This document shows, one piece after another, positions 7,466 to 13,448 of a stretch of DNA of 15,293 nt. Source of the stretch: RGIG4576 sp045656705 (lineage in GTDB: Bacteria > Bacteroidota > Bacteroidia > Bacteroidales > Muribaculaceae); assembly GCA_045656705.1 (NCBI GenBank), contig JAZORR010000044.1:1-15293 (forward strand), read 5' to 3'. The position numbers were made by a program, and so were the translations under genes. The notes under the pieces are model-generated. The model did not search any database and had not been told where the DNA came from. It worked only from the letters and a program-made list of their open reading frames with translations. The first letter of the stretch is position 1; each line of letters opens with the position of its first letter.

Positions 7466-7485
7466 GTCTTATCCCAAGAAAATTA

Positions 7486-7530
7486 AAATAGTCCAAGCGA
7501 ATCGCGATTCACTTGGACTATTTATTTTAT
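7486..7530. terminator. Bidirectional terminator between leuB and gdhA
   Basis: AAATAGTCCAAG (7486-7497) and CTTGGACTATTT (7512-7523) form a perfect 12-bp stem. The intervening bases contain the palindrome GAATCGCGATTC (7499-7510), so the stem can continue past a single C/A mismatch. T-rich sequence follows on the plus strand (TTTATTTTAT) and on the minus strand (TTTTAATTTT). It lies between the convergent stop codons of leuB and gdhA and can serve both. Confidence 0.85.
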
Positions 7531-7554
7531 AATATCTTCTCTACAGTGGAAAAA

Positions 7555-8892
7555 TTATAGGATACCTTGTCCCATCATAGCATTAGCCACCTTCATGAAA
7601 CCAGCAATGTTTGCACCCTTCATATAGTTGATATAACCATCGCCTTCAGTACCATACTTCACACATTGAGTGTGGATGTCGTGCATAATACCATGTAGTT
7701 TTTCGTCTACTTCTGCTTCGCTCCAAGATAGATGCATAGCGTTTTGACTCATTTCAAGACCAGAAGTAGCCACACCACCAGCATTCACAGCCTTACCAGG
7801 ACCGTAAAGCACCTTATTTTCGATGAATGTGTCGATAGCTTCAGGTGTACATCCCATATTAGATACTTCACCTACGATTTGAACACCATTCTTAACAAGC
7901 ATTTCAGCATCTTCCTTGCCAAGCTCGTTTTGAGTAGCACATGGCATAGCAATATCCACCTTCACTTCCCAAGGTTTCTTGCCAGGGAAGAATGTAGCAT
8001 TAGGATACTTTTCGGCATAAGGTGCCACGATATCTTCGCCAGACGAGCGCAATTGAAGCATATAATCAATCTTTTCGCCAGAGATACCATCAGGATCGTA
8101 AACATATCCGTCAGGACCAGAGATAGTCACCACCTTTGCTCCAAGTTCGGTAGCCTTAGTAGCAGCACCCCAAGCCACGTTACCGAAGCCAGAGATAGCC
8201 ACAGTCTTGCCAGCATAAGTTTCGCCCTTAGTAGCAAGCATATCGCTCACGAAATAGCAAGCACCGAAACCAGTAGCCTCTGGACGAATCTTAGAACCGC
8301 CAAAGTCAAGTCCCTTACCTGTGAATGTACCTGTATTTTCTTGAGCAAGTTTCTTATACATACCATACATATAGCCCACTTCACGACCACCTACGCCGAT
8401 ATCACCAGCAGGAACATCGCGATCTGGACCAAGATTACGCCACAATTCAAGAATGAATGCTTGGCAGAAACGCATAATTTCCTTATCGCTCTTACCACGT
8501 GGGCTGAAGTCTGAACCACCCTTACCACCACCCATAGGCAATGTAGTAAGCGCATTCTTAAATGTTTGTTCAAATCCCAAGAACTTCAAGATAGAAAGGT
8601 TCACCGAAGCGTGGAAACGAATACCACCCTTATAAGGGCCAATCGCATTATTGAATTGAACACGGTAACCAAGGTTGGTTTGCACTTCACCCTTATCATC
8701 TACCCATGTAACACGGAAAGTGAAAATACGATCAGGTTCAACCATTCTTTCAATGATTTTAGCCTTTTCAAATTCTGGGTGTTGATTATAAACATCTTTT
8801 ACAGAAAGCAATACTTCTTTTACTGCTTGTAAATACTCTTTTTCGCCTGGGTGCTTTGCCTCAAGGTTACTCAAAATTTCTTCTACCTTCAT
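7555..8892 (-). CDS. gdhA: Glutamate dehydrogenase (probably NADP-dependent)
   Basis: GdhA reductively aminates 2-oxoglutarate with ammonia to glutamate (or the reverse) in the cytoplasm, and is the main ammonia-assimilating enzyme in many gut Bacteroidales. The 445 residues match the hexameric small-subunit class. Residues 83-90 read AIGPYKGG and 120-126 read MGGGKGG. Lys88, Lys112, Lys124 and Asp164 occupy the substrate and catalytic positions known from the Clostridium symbiosum enzyme (there each one higher). The Rossmann region includes AISGFGNVAWGA. The serine and glycine after the second strand (TISGPDG), instead of an acidic residue, favour NADP over NAD, but coenzyme choice cannot be settled by eye. 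It is convergent to leuB and separated from the upstream minus-strand gene by 176 bases, so it is probably transcribed alone. It would supply glutamate for branched-chain transamination. Confidence 0.95.
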   Translation of the reverse strand: MKVEEILSNLEAKHPGEKEYLQAVKEVLLSVKDVYNQHPEFEKAKIIERMVEPDRIFTFRVTWVDDKGEVQTNLGYRVQFNNAIGPYKGGIRFHASVNLSILKFLGFEQTFKNALTTLPMGGGKGGSDFSPRGKSDKEIMRFCQAFILELWRNLGPDRDVPAGDIGVGGREVGYMYGMYKKLAQENTGTFTGKGLDFGGSKIRPEATGFGACYFVSDMLATKGETYAGKTVAISGFGNVAWGAATKATELGAKVVTISGPDGYVYDPDGISGEKIDYMLQLRSSGEDIVAPYAEKYPNATFFPGKKPWEVKVDIAMPCATQNELGKEDAEMLVKNGVQIVGEVSNMGCTPEAIDTFIENKVLYGPGKAVNAGGVATSGLEMSQNAMHLSWSEAEVDEKLHGIMHDIHTQCVKYGTEGDGYINYMKGANIAGFMKVANAMMGQGIL

Positions 8893-8962
8893 AGCAATTT
8901 TTATTATATAGGTTTAGTTTGTTATTAGTATCTTAGTTTTTAAGTTATATTCTAATTTTATA

Positions 8963-8970
8963 CAAATATA
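8963..8970 (-). promoter_or_regulatory. Candidate -7 element for gdhA
   Basis: On the minus strand this reads TATATTTG, matching TAnnTTTG, about 71 bases before the gdhA start. A second TATATTTG lies at 9021-9028. Neither has a convincing TTTG at 19-21 bases upstream, so the choice between them is open. Confidence 0.35.
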
Positions 8971-9068
8971 TATCAAATTTTCGGCATTAAGCACTTTTTC
9001 CATTAAAAAATACTTAAAATCAAATATATTTCACTATTTCTCCACCTTTTCTTTCAAATAGATGTTTT

Positions 9069-9836
9069 TCAGCATAATTCCACCACCAATCCATCGTAGG
9101 CAAAGTGTACGCCTTCGGGCAAATCTCTTGAAACCTCTTCGTGTAGCCCCATATCGTGACTCATGTGTATGATATAAGCATTTCGAGGTTTTACTCGCTC
9201 AATAATGTTTAGGCAGTCGTCTAATGTCATATGAGAAATATGCTCATCATGACGCAAAGCATTTATCACAAGCACATCCACACCTCTCAATCGTGCCACC
9301 ACTTCGTGAGGAATAGTCTTGGCATCGGTAATATAGGCAAGTTTATTGCAAAACTTATATCCATTTATAAGCAACTTATAATGCAAAATCGGCAACACCT
9401 CTATCTGCAAGTCGCCCAAATCAATTGGATGCTCCACATCAGCCACATTAAGTGTAAATTGTGGCACACCGGGATAAGGATTTTTGCTAAAACAATATGG
9501 CACACGAGCCATCAAGTCGTCGAGCACATTCACTTGTGCATAAATAGGGAAATGATCGGGATAACAATACGGACGCAAATCATCGATACCTCCCACATGG
9601 TCGTAATGACTATGCGTGAGCAACACCATATCCAGTTTGCTCGACTTAGCACGCAACATCTGCTCTCTAAAGTCGGGACCACAATCTATAAGTATATTTT
9701 TGCCTGCCATACGCACTATTGCCGATGCTCGCAATCGCTTATCGCGTACATCGGTAGATTTGCAAGCCTTGCAATCACATCCTATCACAGGGATGCCTGT
9801 GGATGTTCCTGTGCCAAGAAATTCTATTTCGTTCAT
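9069..9836 (-). CDS. Metallo-beta-lactamase-fold hydrolase, PhnP-like
   Basis: The 255-residue protein has the metallo-beta-lactamase fold signature THSHYDH at residues 74-80 (His75, His77, Asp79, His80), preceded by DCGPDFR at 51-57. An N-terminal GCDCKAC motif (Cys20, Cys22, Cys25) corresponds to the structural zinc site of PhnP. A late histidine cluster IIHMSHDMGLH and the terminal FAYDGLVVEL also resemble PhnP, which hydrolyses phosphoribosyl cyclic phosphate in phosphonate breakdown. No phosphonate gene is near, so the real substrate may differ, for instance another cyclic phosphodiester. It is a soluble protein without a signal peptide. The start lies 5 bases after the lipoprotein stop on the same strand, so the two are co-transcribed and probably translationally coupled. 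The fold is firm; the substrate is unknown. Confidence 0.85.
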   Translation of the reverse strand: MNEIEFLGTGTSTGIPVIGCDCKACKSTDVRDKRLRASAIVRMAGKNILIDCGPDFREQMLRAKSSKLDMVLLTHSHYDHVGGIDDLRPYCYPDHFPIYAQVNVLDDLMARVPYCFSKNPYPGVPQFTLNVADVEHPIDLGDLQIEVLPILHYKLLINGYKFCNKLAYITDAKTIPHEVVARLRGVDVLVINALRHDEHISHMTLDDCLNIIERVKPRNAYIIHMSHDMGLHEEVSRDLPEGVHFAYDGLVVELC

Positions 9837-9841
9837 TTCTC

Positions 9842-10786
9842 TTATTTTCTATATTGTTTCAGTAATCCGTCGTAAAACACCAAATACATTCCATCGGTAT
9901 AAAACCAATACTCTTGCAATCCGTCATTTGTAGGTCGCTCTTGTATCGTATTAGGAACGCCCAACGATAGACGGCATTCATCTTTAGTCATTTCAAGCGA
10001 TACAGTGCCATTTATTATATTTTCCCAATGCTCATCGGGGATAGATGGGTAAAGGGTGCGAGGATTTGACTCGGTGAAAAGATTATCAAACATTCTGTTC
10101 TGTATCGAAGACTGCTTGGTAGACATATACACAAAAGCCTGCAACTTGTCTTCGGTTTCAAATTTCACCTTCAATGGGAACACTTTATCGCCAGGAAACA
10201 CTCCAAGCACTCTCACTTTCACAAACTTCTTCCCCGACATCATTTCACCATTCTCGTCATACCATATAGGGGTGCGTACATAGAAATCTTTGCCCATAAT
10301 GGCATTCACATAAGCATCGACAAGAGTTTCATCTATCAAGAAAGGAACTTGCAAATTTATATTGTTTTGCTTGATATCATTGATAGTGTTTTTAGTGGCA
10401 TACACATATTCATTCGTCCCATCAGTGAAATGCAAATTCACCGACGGCTCATTATCGAGCACATTGCCCACAGTATACCCCTTATATTTGAGCGCCTTGC
10501 CTACCAACGACAATGTATCCTTATCAAAGGCCGACGAAGAAGTAAAAATTCTCTTCACATTGTCGTCCACCACATAAAATATCCTTCCTTGCTCCCAATC
10601 GGGGAAACAACTTATCTCCACATTGTTGTATACTGTTTCTTTGGTTTGATAGGTGTTTACTTTTTGTTCGGCTTTTGCCACATCTTTTTGGGTGATTTTC
10701 TTTGTATTCTCAATTCCCGTGAAACACGAGACTGTGGCACACATCATCATCACGCCCAAACTATATCTCAATATTCTTGTAATCAT
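9842..10786 (-). CDS. Predicted lipoprotein with a BamE/SmpA-like C-terminal segment
   Basis: The 314-residue product starts with MITRILRYSLGVMMM followed by CATVSC, a signal peptide with lipobox and acylated Cys21, so it should be a membrane-anchored lipoprotein. The central part (about 50-260) is not recognised. The last 52 residues, with MTKDECRLSLGVPNTIQ and then YWFYTDGMYLVFYDGLL, resemble the small SmpA/OmlA (BamE) fold: a helix with M-T-K-x-E followed by G-x-P and a beta hairpin of the form W-x-Y ... L-x-F. That resemblance is by pattern only. It is the first gene of a two-gene unit with the PhnP-like hydrolase and is divergent from the exonuclease gene. Function not known; a role in envelope maintenance is possible but not shown. 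Confidence 0.75.
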   Translation of the reverse strand: MITRILRYSLGVMMMCATVSCFTGIENTKKITQKDVAKAEQKVNTYQTKETVYNNVEISCFPDWEQGRIFYVVDDNVKRIFTSSSAFDKDTLSLVGKALKYKGYTVGNVLDNEPSVNLHFTDGTNEYVYATKNTINDIKQNNINLQVPFLIDETLVDAYVNAIMGKDFYVRTPIWYDENGEMMSGKKFVKVRVLGVFPGDKVFPLKVKFETEDKLQAFVYMSTKQSSIQNRMFDNLFTESNPRTLYPSIPDEHWENIINGTVSLEMTKDECRLSLGVPNTIQERPTNDGLQEYWFYTDGMYLVFYDGLLKQYRK

Positions 10787-10808
10787 CGTTCGCTTTCAAA
10801 ATATTATG

Positions 10809-10816
10809 CAAATATA
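10809..10816 (-). promoter_or_regulatory. Candidate -7 element for the lipoprotein-hydrolase unit
   Basis: The minus strand reads TATATTTG (TAnnTTTG), placing the transcription start about 20 bases before the lipoprotein ATG at 10786. No clear -33 TTTG was seen at the expected distance. Confidence 0.45.
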
Positions 10817-10893
10817 CACATATAAGAAATATTATTTCTACACATTTATCATTTTTTCATAATTTATTATTTTTTCCTCCACCAAAACATTAT

Positions 10894-10901
10894 TAACTTT
10901 G
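10894..10901 (+). promoter_or_regulatory. Candidate -7 element for the exonuclease gene
   Basis: TAACTTTG matches TAnnTTTG and is identical to the -7 elements of the tRNA and DUF1846 genes. It predicts a leader of about 45 bases before the ATG at 10952. The sequence 19-21 bases upstream is only T-rich. Confidence 0.55.
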
Positions 10902-10951
10902 CACTGCTTATCATTTTTTATGAGAGACTCACACAATTATTCACAAAAGAA

Positions 10952-11587
10952 ATGCGTAAAATCACTATAACAAAAGAAGAAATCATCTTACTCGATAAGG
11001 TATATTTCTACGGAGATATGCACATCATCGACAATACGGCCGATGCCAAAGCTGCCATCAACTACCTTCGCAAGGAAAGCATTGTGGGCTTTGACACCGA
11101 AACACGTCCATCGTTTCGCAAGGGACAACTACGCCAAATGGCTCTTATGCAAGTGTCCACCGAAGATGAATGTTTCCTTTTTCGCCTCAACAAAATAGGC
11201 ATACCCGATTTCTTAAAGGACTTTATCGAAGACAAGTCAATACTAAAAATCGGTTTATCACTAAAAGATGATTTTCGTGTATTGAGTCGTTCCTACGATT
11301 CGCACACTACTCCCGAAGGATTTATCGATTTGCAACATATGGTAAAAGAATATGGCTTCAACGACATAGGTTTGCAACGCATATATGCTATTCTCTTCGA
11401 TAAGCGCATATCTAAAGGTCAAAAACTATCTAACTGGGAAGCAGAAGAACTCACCTACGAACAACAAGAATATGCCTCGATAGATGCATGGGCGTGCCTA
11501 GAAATCTATCAACACTTAAAAGAAGGCAAATTTGATCCCGATAATTGTAAATACTCAAAAGAAATAGACGACAATGAAACGTTTTAA
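10952..11587 (+). CDS. DEDDy 3'-5' exonuclease domain protein
   Basis: The 211 residues form a single exonuclease domain of the DnaQ-like superfamily, closest by eye to the RNase D / WRN exonuclease group. The three motifs are visible: motif I GFDTET (Asp48, Glu50), motif II KIGLSLKDDFRVL (Asp107) and motif III YASIDAW (Tyr174, Asp178), making it the DEDDy type. It lacks the HRDC domain of RNase D, so it is a stand-alone nuclease acting on RNA or DNA 3' ends; the substrate is not known. The start at 10952 leaves about 20 residues before the domain, and the internal Met23 is an alternative start. The stop overlaps the next gene by 14 bases, pointing to translational coupling. Confidence 0.85.
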   Translation: MRKITITKEEIILLDKVYFYGDMHIIDNTADAKAAINYLRKESIVGFDTETRPSFRKGQLRQMALMQVSTEDECFLFRLNKIGIPDFLKDFIEDKSILKIGLSLKDDFRVLSRSYDSHTTPEGFIDLQHMVKEYGFNDIGLQRIYAILFDKRISKGQKLSNWEAEELTYEQQEYASIDAWACLEIYQHLKEGKFDPDNCKYSKEIDDNETF

Positions 11588-11810
11588 GAAATCAACCATC
11601 ATCCCTCTTGCCCTACTCGTGTACCTTGCTGGTATGGCATACATTGGCCGAAGCCACTTCCTTGCCGGCGACTACCTATTCTACTTCGGTATAATCGGTG
11701 CCACATTGGCAATTGTGATAATTTTGCACTTCGTGCTTAAAAAGAAAGAAAAACTTCAACAAAAACGCGAAGAAGAATTCAATAAGCCTAAAGATACCGA
11801 AGAAAAGTAA
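11574..11810 (+). CDS. Small two-helix membrane protein
   Basis: The 78-residue product has hydrophobic segments at about residues 8-24 and 34-57, followed by a strongly charged tail rich in Lys, Glu and Gln that should be cytoplasmic. No known family was recognised. The ATG lies inside the end of the exonuclease gene, 14 bases before its end and in a different frame, so the two are in one transcript and probably translated in a coupled way. A terminator follows immediately. The conserved-looking architecture and the tight overlap support a real gene; the role is unknown. Confidence 0.75.
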   Translation: MKRFKKSTIIPLALLVYLAGMAYIGRSHFLAGDYLFYFGIIGATLAIVIILHFVLKKKEKLQQKREEEFNKPKDTEEK

Positions 11811-11816
11811 ATCACA

Positions 11817-11862
11817 AAGGAGATTGAACCACCCCACTTGGCATTCAATCTCCTTATTTTAT
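11817..11862 (+). terminator. Intrinsic terminator after the small membrane protein
   Basis: AAGGAGATTGAA (11817-11828) and TTCAATCTCCTT (11844-11855) form a perfect 12-bp stem with a 15-base loop, followed by ATTTTATT. It lies just after the stop at 11810 and before the convergent sigma factor gene, which it may also serve. Confidence 0.85.
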
Positions 11863-11897
11863 TCAAGAAGCGAAAAATTCACCCTATCGCTCCACAT

Positions 11898-12401
11898 TCA
11901 TCTGAAATCTTTCAAAAGTTTTTGCAATCGCTTGCGTGCAAAAAATATTCTACTCTTCACCGTGCCGAGAGGTATGCCCATCTCATCGGCTATCTCTTGA
12001 TATTGATACCCTTGCATATACATTTCGAAAGGTACTCGAAATTCACTCGGAAACTCGGCAATCACCTTCAAAATCTCCTTTTCACCAAGCACATCGTCGG
12101 GCGATTCTTGCGAATACAAATCGCTTAGATTCACAAAATAATCGTTGGGCGTGCTGTCATTTATCTGCTTACGCTTAGAATTGCGACGATAATCGTTGAT
12201 AAAGATATTCTTCAGAATAGTAAAAGTCCACCCTCGAAAGTTCTGCTCCGTAATAAATTTTGTGGCATTCTTGAGCATCTTATACATGGTTTCCTGTACC
12301 AAATCCTCTGCATCTTCTGCACATAGAGTCAATTGATAGGCATAATTGTAAAGATTTTGTCTTACCGACAACATTTCTTTTTCGAAAGTAGATGTGTCCA
12401 T
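11898..12401 (-). CDS. ECF-family RNA polymerase sigma factor
   Basis: The 167-residue protein is a typical two-domain extracytoplasmic-function sigma factor. Region 2 spans roughly residues 10-75 and includes the -10 recognition helices with AEDAEDLVQETMYKML and the FRGWTFTILKNIFIND segment. Region 4 spans about 110-165 and ends with the helix-turn-helix YQEIADEMGIPLGTVKSRIF. It directs RNA polymerase to a specific promoter set. No anti-sigma factor or outer-membrane transducer gene is adjacent on either side, so it is an orphan in this window and its regulation is not evident from context. A TATATTTG element at 12450-12457 on its strand, with TGTAAC 19 bases upstream, is a likely promoter. 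Family is firm; target genes are unknown. Confidence 0.93.
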   Translation of the reverse strand: MDTSTFEKEMLSVRQNLYNYAYQLTLCAEDAEDLVQETMYKMLKNATKFITEQNFRGWTFTILKNIFINDYRRNSKRKQINDSTPNDYFVNLSDLYSQESPDDVLGEKEILKVIAEFPSEFRVPFEMYMQGYQYQEIADEMGIPLGTVKSRIFFARKRLQKLLKDFR

Positions 12402-12420
12402 AAATTAAGTTTTTATTAGG

Positions 12421-12493
12421 TTTGTAACATTTTTGATAAATCCACGTTGCAAATATAGTTACTTTATTTCATATTTGTTACATTTTTGTTACA
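12421..12493 (-). promoter_or_regulatory. Sigma-factor promoter region with repeated TGTAACA boxes
   Basis: On the minus strand, TATATTTG (12457 down to 12450) is preceded after 19 bases by TGTAAC (12482 to 12477). The plus strand reads TTTGTTACA at 12474-12482 and again at 12485-12493, 11 bases apart, and TTTGTAACA at 12421-12429 in the predicted 5' leader. TGTAACA and TGTTACA are reverse complements, so the boxes flank the -7 element in opposite orientation. This may be an operator or an ECF-type -35 element; the DNA is AT-rich, so chance is possible. Confidence 0.45.
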
Positions 12494-12622
12494 CTTATTT
12501 TGCCACAAAATCACAAATCATTGTATTTCTACACATTAAATATCATAATTTAAACACATTCTAATTACTTTTATATTACACACCCAATACTCAGTAACAT
12601 TTTCGCCACAACACATAAAAAA
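12494..12622. other. Intergenic stretch without recognised gene
   Basis: This AT-rich stretch lies between the sigma factor promoter region and the rubredoxin terminator. One partial copy of the GTAACATTTT motif occurs at 12594-12603. No coding, RNA or repeat feature is otherwise evident. It is part of the gene-free interval 12402-12795; the segment 12651-12795 is the predicted 3' untranslated part of the rubredoxin message. Confidence 0.5.
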
Positions 12623-12650
12623 GAGAGCAACAACTCACGCTATCGCTCTC
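12615..12650 (-). terminator. Intrinsic terminator for the rubredoxin transcript
   Basis: On the minus strand GAGAGC (12650-12645) and GCTCTC (12628-12623) form a 6-bp stem with a 16-base loop, followed by TTTTTTAT. It lies 145 bases after the rubredoxin stop. The stem is short but the T-tract is good. Confidence 0.65.
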
Positions 12651-12795
12651 CCCCACAAAAACATTTACTATATATACAAGGTTAACTATTCCAGAGTATA
12701 AAATCTATACAATAACTAATCATTTTTTCACAGTATCAGGATTAAAATCAATCTTAAAAACTAACATTTAATCATTCTCTAAAGATGCCACGAAG

Positions 12796-12957
12796 TCAGT
12801 CCACTTCTTCAAAATCTTCCTTTGTAACTCCACAAAGCGGACAAGTCCAATCATCAGGAATATCTTCAAACGCTGTACCAGGAGCTATACCGCTATCAGG
12901 ATCACCTACTTGTGGGTCATATACCCAACCACATGGAATACATATATACTTTTTCAT
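12796..12957 (-). CDS. Rubredoxin
   Basis: This 53-residue protein is a classic rubredoxin, a small cytoplasmic one-electron carrier with a single iron held by four cysteines. The two iron-binding knuckles are CIPCGWVYDP (Cys6, Cys9) and CPLCG (Cys39, Cys42), with the typical DPDSGIAPGTAFEDIPDDW between them. The length is exactly the family norm. The ATG at 12957 is the only sensible start, giving the usual MKKYIC beginning. It appears monocistronic, with its own promoter at 13006-13036 and a terminator at 12615-12650. No partner such as rubrerythrin, superoxide reductase or an oxidoreductase is adjacent, so its electron donor and acceptor cannot be told. In anaerobes rubredoxins commonly serve peroxide or superoxide reduction. 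Confidence 0.95.
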   Translation of the reverse strand: MKKYICIPCGWVYDPQVGDPDSGIAPGTAFEDIPDDWTCPLCGVTKEDFEEVD

Positions 12958-13005
12958 ATCTTTTACTTAATTTAATTGTTAAACATCTGTTTTATTTTTC
13001 TATTA

Positions 13006-13036
13006 CAAAATTACAATCATAAAATCCCATTCACAA
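13006..13036 (-). promoter_or_regulatory. Promoter of the rubredoxin gene
   Basis: On the minus strand TTG (13036-13034) is followed after 20 bases by TAATTTTG (13013-13006), fitting TTG-N20-TAnnTTTG. It predicts a leader of about 40-45 bases before the ATG at 12957. Confidence 0.6.
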
Positions 13037-13172
13037 CACACCACATCTATAGCCCAATAGATACCACCTATCAGCAGCACCTACACACCTACATATCAAC
13101 ACATTATACCATAACACAACATCAAACTATTAAATTTAAAATATTAATAATTAATTTTACATCGCAAAATAC

Positions 13173-13203
13173 TTGCACATTTCAAAAATGTTTCGTAACT
13201 TTG
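13173..13203 (+). promoter_or_regulatory. Promoter of the tRNA gene
   Basis: TTG (13173-13175) and TAACTTTG (13196-13203) are 20 bases apart, the Bacteroidetes promoter form. The tRNA 5' end is 19 bases downstream of the -7 element. Confidence 0.7.
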
Positions 13204-13221
13204 CACTCGCAAAACGGAAAT

Positions 13222-13298
13222 GGCGGGATAGCTCAGTTGGTTAGAGCGTCGGATTCATAACCCGGAGGTCACGAGTTCAATTCTCGTTCCCGCTACCA
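13222..13298 (+). tRNA. tRNA with CAU anticodon, elongator Met type
   Basis: The 77-base gene folds into a full cloverleaf. Acceptor GGCGGGA pairs with TCCCGCT (with one G-U at the first pair), the D-arm is GCTC/GAGC, the anticodon loop is TTCATAA with CAT at 13256-13258, and the T-arm is ACGAG/CTCGT around TTCAATT. CCA is encoded at the 3' end. The C11-G24 type D-stem and paired 1-72 position argue against an initiator. Elongator Met is most likely; a lysidine-modified Ile tRNA reading AUA cannot be excluded by eye. The pair at 31-39 is an A/C mismatch. Confidence 0.93.
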
Positions 13299-13306
13299 TA
13301 AGCACT

Positions 13307-13340
13307 AAAAAGGAAACTTCGGTTTCCTTTTTTTTGTTTT
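13307..13340 (+). terminator. Intrinsic terminator after the tRNA
   Basis: AAAAAGGAAAC (13307-13317) and GTTTCCTTTTT (13322-13332) form an 11-bp stem closed by the stable tetraloop TTCG, followed by more T residues. It lies 9 bases after the tRNA, which is therefore a single-gene unit. Confidence 0.9.
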
Positions 13341-13408
13341 ATATCCTCACCATGCCCCACCTTTAAATATTTTTACACCTATAACAAATCATTTTTTCAA
13401 ATGTTCTA

Positions 13409-13439
13409 TTGTAAAAATAAATAGGAAAAGTTAACTTTG
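13409..13439 (+). promoter_or_regulatory. Promoter of the DUF1846 gene, near-leaderless
   Basis: TTG (13409-13411) and TAACTTTG (13432-13439) are 20 bases apart. The ATG at 13449 comes only 9 bases after the -7 element, so transcription would start 0-5 bases before the start codon. Confidence 0.7.
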
Positions 13440-13448
13440 TAACCCGTT

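Noticed and set aside
7732..8514. 260-codon plus-strand frame within gdhA
   Set aside because: Antisense shadow of a firmly identified gene; composition rich in His, Ser and Thr and no family features.
9231..9875. 214-codon plus-strand frame
   Set aside because: Antisense to the PhnP-like hydrolase and its junction with the lipoprotein gene; no coherent protein character.
12720..12767. 15-codon minus-strand ORF (MLVFKIDFNPDTVKK) after rubredoxin
   Set aside because: Too short, no amino-acid bias and no associated structure; chance ORF in the 3' untranslated region is sufficient.
12785..12970. 61-codon plus-strand frame
   Set aside because: It is antisense to the rubredoxin gene, whose cysteine motifs are intact; the plus-strand product has no recognisable features.
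12976..13260. 94-codon plus-strand frame ending in GIAQLVRASDS
   Set aside because: Its end is the translation of the tRNA gene, a common artefact, and the rest is low-complexity A/C-rich intergenic sequence with promoters on both strands.
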